A DNA stretch of 64,000 nt from Chamaecyparis obtusa (Eukaryota; Streptophyta; Pinopsida; Cupressales; Cupressaceae), in assembly GCA_027943335.1 (NCBI GenBank), contig BSBK01000970.1, positions 1,959,001-2,023,000 on the forward strand. Direction: 5' to 3'. The notes below the pieces were generated by a model that did not search any database, was not told the origin of the DNA, and saw nothing but the letters and a program-made list of their open reading frames with translations. Shown piece after piece: positions 56,020 to 64,000 of this stretch; position 1 is the first letter of the stretch, and each line of letters opens with the position of its first letter. Both the position numbers and the translations under genes were made by a program.

Positions 56020-56375
56020 TTATTCGGTTCAATGTCAAACTGGTAGATGGATGGTCCCTAAAGAAAGGTGGGAAGAGAGAATTTGTACTTTCTGCAAGAA
56101 GGGAGTGGTGGAAACAGAATGACATTTTATTAAGGAATGTGGGGCGTATGAGGATATTCACAGCGAGTACAGGGAGGGCCTGCAGGTGAGCAGCATGAAG
56201 AAACTTTTCGAAGAGGCAAGATTACACAAGACAGGTAGCTTCCTAATCCGGATCCACAACAAAAGGAACAGTTTGGAGAAATCGCAGCAGGACACCTAAC
56301 TTGCTTTTGGTCCCTTAGACCAGCGGTCTTGTGGACGTCATTAAAAACATTTCATTTCATTTCAATGCCAATAAC
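56020..56375 (+). mobile_element. 3' end of a LINE with TTTCA tail
   Basis: The frame reads RWMVPKERWEERICTFCKKG, a stop, then HFIKECGAYEDIHSEY, a terminal zinc-binding motif (CxxC…H…C) like that of the LINE at 47530-49385. The 3' end has CCAGCGGTCTTGTGGACGTC and then ATTTCATTTCATTTCA, a short tandem tail typical of some non-LTR elements. It is heavily 5'-truncated. Confidence 0.7.
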
Positions 56376-57004
56376 TCTATGGTGGGTCTCGTGCTTGCAT
56401 TTCAAGTCAGTATTTGATGTTGGGGTTGCCATAATATTTGTACGTGCCAACATCATCCAAAAATATTGCACATGCTCTCTCCTTTGGTGTGGGCATTGCC
56501 TCTTTAATCAACCAATTTGTGTCCATCCTATGTGAAGATAGGATCTTCATTTGTGGTGGTGTAATTCTATTGCTGATAACCTCCTTTAATATGACAATAT
56601 AGGGTGCCTCTTGGACTATATGTGCTTACATATATTCTAAGTGTGTTCACATGGTTGGCTTAAAAGATTAATGTCAATCAATTAATTTTAAAAAATGACA
56701 TTTTAACATCAAGCCTTTTTAACAACACATTTGAAATTAGAAATCAAAATGCAAAGAAATTCAATCCCCTTATTTAACATTGACTTAAGAAATGCAATTT
56801 TTTTTAAAGCACACAACTAATCAAATTTTACGTAGCTACAATATTGTATGTGTTGCCTTAATATTTGTCATGAAATATGTTAATTTGCAATCTCAAAGAT
56901 AACCTTCACTTGATATATTGCTTCTTTTTATTTTATAATTGTGTAGAGACCACACAAAACATCAAGAAATATGTAATTACATGTAATAGCTTGTGAAGTT
57001 ACTA
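56376..57004. other. AT-rich sequence, no feature recognised
   Basis: No protein-like frame was found. The composition is typical of the local intergenic DNA. Confidence 0.45.
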
Positions 57005-57125
57005 ATGCCATTGTAGGTCAATGATCTTTCGTATGGGATGATACTTGCCTTCAACTCCACCGTAAATGGCTCTAATGGCTTTATTTATGCCTTCATACAC
57101 AAATCATTGCAAGCTTTTGGCTATT
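57005..57125 (-). pseudogene. hAT transposase fragment
   Basis: On the minus strand it reads FVYEGINKAIRAIYGGVEGK and then RKIIDLQW. This is the MGYIYEGMDRVKEAIRKF region that follows DUF659 in hAT-A/B. The rest of the element is not recognisable nearby. Confidence 0.6.
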
Positions 57126-57184
57126 AGCAATATACAAGAGGATTACTAAAGACTATATAACTTATTGAAAAATACCATAGGAAC

Positions 57185-57255
57185 CCCATACCTCAGCAGT
57201 AAGCTGCGAGCCTCCTGTTAGGGAGGTCTTAGGTTCAAATATGCATCAAACAATT
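57185..57255 (+). mobile_element. tRNA-like SINE head (weak)
   Basis: A-box-like TCAGCAGTAAGCTGCG, a perfect 5-bp stem CCTCC…GGAGG at the anticodon-arm position, and B-box-like GGTTCAAATA near 57231 suggest a tRNA-derived SINE. There is no acceptor stem, so it is not a tRNA gene. Confidence 0.4.
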
Positions 57256-58477
57256 TTAAGAAAAATATCATAGGTAGCTAGATTGAAGAAAGAGACACGA
57301 AGCTACTAGCAAATGAAATATCACACAATAAATTAGTAAAATGTACACGAGGATTGAAACATGAATATATCTATGGCAGTTTTTGTTCAAAGGCAAAACA
57401 TATATTAATTGAAATACGCATTTCTATAGTAGTCCTAGTATATAAAGAATTACCACTTTCCACGAACAAACATGTTTCAAAGTAACTCTTAACTAAAACA
57501 AAATTTGAAATGTGATAAAGTTCATTGCAAATTGCTTTATACCAAGAAAACCTAACACCTATATGTATTTTCACATCAAGTATGTAAAAAATAGCCTTTT
57601 GATTATGACTAAATTCTTTTTAAGATTAAATTTAGTACAACTATCAATTTAATTAGTTAAATATCTTTCATCTATCTTAGAATTATTGGCTTCATATCTT
57701 CTCCAATCATTATGGTGGGTCACAACTTTATGCCACCACTTACATGCTTCACTTGTAAGTGACAAGGTCCCAATTTTCGGGTCATCCCTAGACCTAGACG
57801 TAAAACTTGAGGGGACATTAATGATTACTCTATTTATGCATTGTTCGTTAGGAATCAAAGGCTTCATAGATTGTACACCAATGATAGGGAAAAACCATCC
57901 TCTTCTTTTGTATGAGATCTTTTATATTATTTTAACTCATGACTATTTATTAAGAGTAAGCTTTCAATTTAATCCAATTACAAAAGATGATAACAAATTG
58001 TTATGAAGTGTTGGTTTGATACCATTCATACTAATTGTTAGTAGGGAAAAAGACAAGGCACATACACATAGTAGGAAAACCTATCACAAACTATGCAAGG
58101 TTGTAGAGCTCCTAATCAGCAAGTTGCTCCCAAGGAGAGTCCTAGATTTTAAGGGACATTTCTCATAAAAAAACATGTATAGGATGTAGCAAAGATAAAA
58201 ATCTTGACCCCTTGCTTGTGCCAAGACATCCCTTGTGGTGTTGTGTGGTGTGGATGTGGTGGATAATGTGGATTTCTACCAACTTTGTGGGTTGGTTTGT
58301 AGATTCGTTGGTTTCTTGCCTTTTCTTTCAAATCTTCATCATTGGGAAATAGATTCTTGGACATCCTTAGTCTCAGATAACATTAAGCTTTTCCCTTGTG
58401 CAAAGGGATTTTTTCATTAATGTTTTCTCCTTTTTTGAAGACCAAGATTTGATGTTGAGCAAGTTGTGGTTTTAGGG
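57256..58477. other. non-coding sequence before the SIRE-like element
   Basis: A minus-strand frame at 57867-57649 (KPLIPNEQCINRVIINVPSS) is open but not recognised and may be a transposase scrap. Nothing else stands out. Confidence 0.4.
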
Positions 58478-59930
58478 TGTTGGCAATTGGCATGTTGGAT
58501 GTGTTGTCATTGATGTTAACATATTAGAGGAATAAGAAGGATGTCAACATGGTAGAAAAGTTCAAGAGAATTGACTAGAAGATCTATGTGATGGATGCTA
58601 ACTGAACCATTGTAGAATAGCCAGGAGAACATGACATTAAGAGGTTTAGTGAGGTTTGGATATTAAAGATATAGGTTATGCACATAGGGGATGGTTCATG
58701 AAGGTCAATACTTTGTTCACTCCAAGTTTAAGAAGATTACATGAAGATTTGAGTATGTTTCAGGGTCAAAATTGGTCACTAGCAAACTGAGTGATAGATG
58801 TGTTGGCAGGAAGACAAAAAAGGGTCTGGTGCATTGAATCAAGATTAAATATTTAGGAGCGCACTTAGGAGTATGTTTAGTACATACTCAAGTATCCTCA
58901 ACTCAAAGGGTTAGTACTTTAGAGGTCTGCATGGCATAATTCTATTGTCTCGGAAGTTGGAGTGAGTGTTCATGAGGAATAGGTGCAAAAGGGTTGGCAA
59001 ATCCAATGGTTGTGGTGGATTTGATTTGATAAGTGTTTTTAATGGTGCTATAGGATGTTCTTGAAGTATGTGCTTGATGAGTTGGTGATATTCATGGATT
59101 GTATAAATTAGATTGATGGAGTTTTTGGTCAATAATAATATTTTTATTATTATTGTTCTTGGCCGACTAGGTTGGTAAATCATGTTGTGCAAGCGGTAAC
59201 ACGTGAAATTAAGAGATTTATGATCTCTAGGTGATTGCTAAGTGTTATTATTTGGATTTGATGGCCAGGGATGAAGTTGAGCAAGAGATTTGGCGTGGTG
59301 ATTTGAAAGGAAGATGAGTTAGGGTTTGTAGACCTAATTCTTGATATAAGGAGATGAATTAGGGAAAATCCAATTGTAGATCGTGGATGCGGATGCTAGA
59401 GGGTGCTAGTAGAGGAAGAGATAGATTGGGAGATGATGGGAAGAGGTTAAACTTGAGGTTGAACAATGATTTGCATTGTTCTACATTGGAGCTATATTAG
59501 ACATGAGATAGATGTCATTATCATAGTTCACAAAAGGTTGAGATCTTTGGAGTGATTAGATTGTAAGATCACAAGTCTTCCTCAAGGTTGGAGCCCGAGG
59601 GTTTTTTTTTAACAGTGAGTTTGAATGCAGGTGCATTCCCCATTATTGTAATAAGTTTATACTTCTAACAAGGTATTTTCTTATTTTGAGTAATCAGCCT
59701 CGCCATGATTTTTCTACTAACTAGGTTTCCACGATAAAAATAGTGTCAACCTGTGTAGATGTGTTTCTGATTTGTTTATTCATGCATGTTTTACATTCCC
59801 TTTATTCAGATCATATTTAAGGGTACACAAGTTAAGGATTTTGGGGTTTAAAGGTTTGAAGCTAAAGGAATTGGTAACAACTAATTCACCCCCCCCCCCT
59901 CTCTTAGTTGTTTCTGCCATGATATCAACA
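58478..59930 (+). repeat. 5' LTR of a SIRE-like Copia element (Copia-E)
   Basis: It starts TGTTGGCAATTGGCATG and ends CATGATATCAACA, with the C-rich run CACCCCCCCCCCCTCTC near 59887 that is characteristic of SIRE-type LTRs. It is followed by a primer-binding site. The 3' LTR is not visible in the window. Confidence 0.75.
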
Positions 59931-59932
59931 AG

Positions 59933-59944
59933 TGGTATCAAAGC
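59933..59944 (+). other. primer-binding site of Copia-E
   Basis: TGGTATCAAAGC lies two bases after the LTR and matches initiator tRNA-Met with one change. Confidence 0.85.
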
Positions 59945-59989
59945 ATTGGTCTCTTTGGAGGAAGCCTAACATTTTAAGGTAGATTTGTT

Positions 59990-60850
59990 ATGGCTTCTTA
60001 TAAGGACATTCCTAGGTTTGAAGGCACAAACTATCCCATATGGAAATGACAAATGATCACCCATCTAAGATGCATTGGAGAGAACTTTTAGATCACCACA
60101 AAGAATCCTTACACTCCTGCAAATCTATCTGCAACTACACCAAATGAAAAGAAAAAGTTTGAGTACAATATCAAAGCAAAGAAAGCATTGCTAAGTTCTA
60201 TATTCGACACTGAGTACACAAATGTGATAGAGCTAGAGACAACACATGAGATATAGGTCAAGTTTGAAACCCTTCATGAAGATGATGCATGTGTCAAGCA
60301 AGCAAAGTTACAAAGTCTTAAAGGAAGGTATGCATCCTTGAGAATATCTGAAGATGAGAACATCAACTCTTATATGTAAAGATAAATGAATTAGTGTGTA
60401 GTATTAGATGTGCTACTAGTGTATTAGATGGAGAGATTGTTTCAAAAGTGTTGAGATCTCTACCCCCTTCTTACAAGAGAAAAGTTGCTACTATTGAGGA
60501 AATCAAAACTATAGCTAATGTGACAAGAGACACACTGGTTGGTAAGTTATTTGCTTTGAAATGAGTGAGTTTGGTGATTCTTTACCTAAAGTTGAATCAA
60601 CTTTTAAGGATACAATGTCAAGGAGAAACATGTATAGATCATATCAAAGTGAAGGACCTTCAAAAAGAGCATTAAAATATGAACAAGAGTCTAGAGAAGT
60701 TGAAGAAGAAGAAAGAGGGCTTCAAGAAATTGAAACAATGGTATCAAGAAGGCTATCACAAGGATCTAATAAGTACACAAGAAAATTGCCTTTTAAATGC
60801 TTTTGTTGTAAGAAGACGTGACATTATGCCTCTAGATGTCCTAAAAGATT
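59990..60850 (+). pseudogene. Copia-E gag, with many stops
   Basis: The ATG at 59990 opens ASYKDIPRFEGTNYPIW, typical for SIRE-type gag, but stops follow (for example TGA after the W-K). The decayed frame continues EKKKFEYNIKAKKALLSSI, VKQAKLQSLKGRYASLRIS and, in other frames, to the zinc knuckle (CFCCKKT-stop-HYASRCP, about 60797-60842). The element's RNA-packaging protein can no longer be made. Confidence 0.8.
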
Positions 60851-61419
60851 TCCTAATGATAAGTATGATAGTCCTAGAGAAGAGAGAAAGTTCTATTATG
60901 CTGCTGATGATGGAGTCACTGCTGTTGAATTTGACAAGGTAAAAAGTGAAGATGAAGTTGTGTTTATTACTGTAAAATAAGGTGAGTTTAAGTATGCAAA
61001 ATCTATATCTAGCATTTCTAGTACAATTGTAGTTGAGAATCACAAGTCTAATGTTGATGTTAGTAGAATAATCAAGAAAGGAATCTTAGGCACACAAGTT
61101 GATGAAAAGACATCATTTACTCAGAATGTTAAAGAAGGCAAGTTCGTGATTGATGGTGATTCCTCACATCATTCGATTGAAGACATGAACAAATGTGTGG
61201 GCTCTAAACGTATGAGCTCTAATATCAATATTACTACTAAAACTATTGACAGAGATACAATGGCTAATGATCATATTAGTTGTGTCAATGAGAAAACCAT
61301 GAGTAGTGATGCTTCTATCAGCAGTGTTATTGCATGTAGTAGTATTGATGAGGTTAACTTTGAAAATTCATTGAGTCATACAAATGAAGAAGAAAAGGTC
61401 ATAGCTGTAAAACTGGATA

Positions 61420-61700
61420 AGAGGAATGATTGGCTGATAGATAGCGGATGTTCACATCGTATGATTGGTGTTATAAACAAGTTTTGAAATATGAAAAGTA
61501 TGATGGCGAAATTATCACATGGGGTGATGATGTTGGAGGAAAAATCAAGGCAAGAGGTATTGTTTCCTTGGACGGACAAAGTACAACAGATGATGTGCTT
61601 CATGTTGACGGATTGACACACAACCTTCTTAGTGTTGGTCAGGTGGTTGAGAAGGGACATTCTCTTCACTTCTATGATGAGGGATGCAAAATTCTGAATA
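61420..61700 (+). pseudogene. Copia-E protease region, frameshifted
   Basis: One frame has DWLIDSGCSHRMIGVINKF, with the aspartic protease motif DSGCS. After a frameshift near 61480, the next frame has EKYDGEIITWGDDVGGKIKA, GIVSLDGQSTTDDVLHVDGL and HNLLSVGQVVEKGHSLHF. This is the standard Copia protease / pre-integrase boundary. No integrase follows; the frame runs into Lys-rich, unrecognised sequence to about 62110. Confidence 0.82.
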
Positions 61701-62383
61701 GCTCTAGAAATGAGACTGGATCAAGAAGAAAGAGAAAAGATAATATCTTCCATTTGAAGAACAAAAGAATAAAATATCAGATCACTCAGATTGAAAAAAG
61801 TCTAATCAATGTGTACATGAAAAGACAAGGAATTAGTGTTAAGGATGCCTTGTATCAACATTATATGAATCAAATGCAAAAGTCCTCAAAGATAATTGAA
61901 GATGTAGCTGAAGTAGAACAAGAAGAAGGAGCAATACAAGAGTCACAAGAAATGTCAACAACCTCAAGGTATGAAAGGTCAAATCAACTTGTGATGGTCA
62001 CTTACTTGTTCAATCTAATGAAAATTAGTCTAATATCTGCAAAGAAAAATAAATTGAGCTTTTTGAAATGTAAAAAGAAAAGCAAATCAAGAGTACTTCT
62101 GAAAGATTAGAAACCCAAAAGAAAGTGATGGCAGATGTAGATAGAGCTATGAAATAAAAGAGATCTACAAATTGTGTCCATCATAATGATCAAGATTAGG
62201 AATCTAATATCAAGCAACTTAAGGAGAATGAAAGTTAAGAGAAAGTTGAAGAAAACTTCAAATCAAAAGATCACAGAAGATCAGAATTGTATGATATTAG
62301 AAATTGATCAAGATGACAATGAATGGATGAGGTCTATCAAGAAAAAAATTGCAATCACAAAATCATTTATTAAAATCATTTAA
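61701..62383 (+). other. Lys-rich internal region of Copia-E, no pol motif
   Basis: Open frames to 62108 and at 62174-62383 (KTSNQKITEDQNCMILEID, WMRSIKKKI) are protein-like, but lack integrase or RT motifs. They may be a rearranged part of the element. Confidence 0.4.
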
Positions 62384-62399
62384 TTGAATCCATTTTAGT

Positions 62400-62900
62400 T
62401 AAACATCATTTACTTGCATCCATTTTTAGTTGCATTTATTAAAATCATTTAATTGCACCAATTGTTAAAACATCTAATCACACTCATTTTAAATCTTGCA
62501 TTGTTAAGTCATTTCAATCATTTAGGTTCATTTTAAATCTTGCATTGTTAACCCATTTCAATCATTTAGGTTCATTTTAAATCTTGCATTGTTAACTTGT
62601 TTCAATCATTTAGGTTCATTTTAAATCTTGCATTGTTAACTCATTTCAATCATTTAGATTCATTTTAAATCTTGCATTGTTAACTCATTTCAATCATTTA
62701 GATTCATTTTAAATCTTGCCTTGTTAACTCATTTTAATCATTTAGGTTCATTTTATTTTGCATTGTTAACTCATTTCAATCATTTAGGTTCATTTTATCT
62801 TGCATTGTTAGCTCATGAATTCATTTCAAAATCTTGTATTGTTAAATCATCAAGCTCATTTAGATTCATTTTAATCTTGCATTATTAAATCATTTTAGTT
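62400..62900 (+). repeat. 44-bp tandem array in Copia-E
   Basis: About nine to eleven units carry TTCATTTTAAATCTTGCATT, GTTAACTCATTTCAATCATT and TAGG. TCTTGCATTGTTA recurs at about 62494, 62538, 62582, 62626 and 62670 (spacing 44). Units become shorter and diverged at both ends. It lies downstream of gag-protease, like the arrays in the other Copia elements here. Confidence 0.88.
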
Positions 62901-62929
62901 TACATTCATTCTATCTTACATTGTTAGGT

Positions 62930-64000
62930 CATCTAATTAACTTGCATTCTTAAAACATGGTAAAATAAATCATACATCCATACATAAGTAAACATTATAA
63001 GCATCATAAATAGAAACTACATCCATCACGTGTAGAAATATCATAAACCATATCCACCTTGTATCAAGCGTTAGTAGCTACATGCTACATAAATCACTAA
63101 TCACACACAACACATATGTATCCAAAAAAACATGCATCCAATTATCACATCCTTCATCACAAGTGTGTCAGTCACATAGCATAAACATATAGAAACCATC
63201 ACATCCTCCATCACATGTTAGTACAACATAAAGCATACATGTGCATCAAAAAATGGGCCCATAACACAACACATCCCCCCCAACTCAAGATCATATGTAT
63301 ATATCTCTCAAAGAATAAATGAATGTCCCACATCCCACATCAAGGAATCAATAAATGACTAAATGTCCCATGAAATGTCCATCAAATGAATAAATATACA
63401 ATATTTGGGACAATGGCCTCAAAAAAAATAATATACATCACATATACATCAAAATTCTTACAACATATGACTACCTATCCACCTCTCCTGAGGGAGGTTG
63501 CATATCAATGTCTGGAGGTGGTGCACCTTGTGATGGAACTTGTGGTTGTGGCCTCTCCACTCTGCTAAGTAATACTGCATCCTGCACCTATGGTGGCCCT
63601 GTTACTTCCCATCCTCCGCCATCCACCTCCATCCCTACCCCTGACCCCTCTGCATTCGCCATCTGAATGAAACCATCGTCTGACCGCTGCTAGCTCTGTG
63701 TATGATCAAGCTGGTGGCTCTCCTGGCCTGTCATTTGAGATGGCCCAGCTCCAAAACTACTCCATGTTGTCCTCTTGCTGCTCCCAACCCCCATCCCAGT
63801 ACCTGTGTTTGTTTCCCCCAATCAGCTGGCCCGCCTGAAATGCTCCCTCCTATCCGGTGGTATGACGGCATGGTACATCGCCTTATACTAGCCCACCTTC
63901 TCTTGGAAGTCTTCCATGTCCCCCATCTCTCTCACCTCATATCAACCTTAAATTCTCTTACATCCCTCTTACACACTCCATCTTTGTCTTACACATTTGT
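62930..64000. other. non-coding sequence, coding-like stretch on minus strand at 63460-63900
   Basis: To 63460 it is AT-rich, without features. From 63460 to 63900 it is clearly richer in GC. On the minus strand it reads pieces such as TTWSSFGAGPSQMTGQESHQ, VPSQGAPPPDIDMQPPSGE and GVGMEVDGGGWEVTG with few stops, like a disordered, Pro/Gly-rich protein or a decayed element frame. No family is recognised. Confidence 0.35.

Noticed and set aside
62400..62900. Regular repeats that could be taken for a CRISPR array
   Set aside because: Units are directly adjacent without unique spacers, AT-rich, in a plant retrotransposon; a plain tandem repeat.

Overview
The window looks like nuclear DNA of a seed plant with a very large, repeat-filled genome; a gymnosperm (conifer-like) is my best guess. 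That is inference from three things: tens-of-kilobase introns in an otherwise ordinary split gene, AT-rich sequence with old LTR elements, hAT elements and LINEs nested in each other, and primer-binding sites that all match plant initiator tRNA-Met (TGGTATCAGAGC type). No rRNA, complete tRNA, CRISPR or bacterial-type operon is visible.

Host gene. Short exons on the + strand read as one protein in compatible phases: 2043-2158, 2637-2691, probably 21438-21464, 21965-22087 and 54818-55032, with a possible earlier exon at 1400-1525 and a possible last exon at 55183-55206. The introns between them would be 478 bp, 18.7 kb, 0.5 kb and 32.7 kb. I do not recognise the protein family. Almost everything else lies inside the two giant introns.

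Intron 2692-21437. A degenerate full Copia element lies on the minus strand (2965-8498). Its right LTR was hit by a hAT transposon (hAT-A, 8499-12133). A second, inverted copy (hAT-B, 12921-16494) lies just beyond. The exact 8-bp target duplications of the two hATs are swapped between them, so the 12134-12920 segment was inverted by recombination between the copies. An anonymous, intronless, decayed coding sequence is broken up by this inversion and by a Gypsy solo LTR (16925-18148). A Gypsy 3' remnant follows.

Intron 22088-54817. A gag-only Copia element (22824-32806, TSD TAAAG) carries a nested Gypsy-type element without pol (26627-32486), which itself carries a small hAT derivative with four hairpins (30308-31282). 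Next come a second gag-only Copia (33081-36516), a LINE remnant (38040-39846), a hAT-type MITE (39871-40231), a Gypsy solo LTR (about 40781-45299) with a nested LTR element that has no usable coding (41031-43945), a second LINE with segmentally duplicated tail (47530-50118), and a hAT remnant (about 50290-54180) interrupted by a precise solo LTR (51567-52895).

Downstream of the gene are a LINE 3' end (56020-56375), hAT and SINE-like scraps, and the 5' part of a SIRE-like Copia element (58478 to beyond 62900).

The strongest points for a second look are the hAT-mediated inversion with swapped target duplications, the recurring layout of Copia elements (gag, little or no pol, then a tandem-repeat array in the 3' internal region), and the 54-bp duplication flanking the Copia at 33081-36516. 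All coding regions of mobile elements except one gag (23831-24703) are visibly broken.
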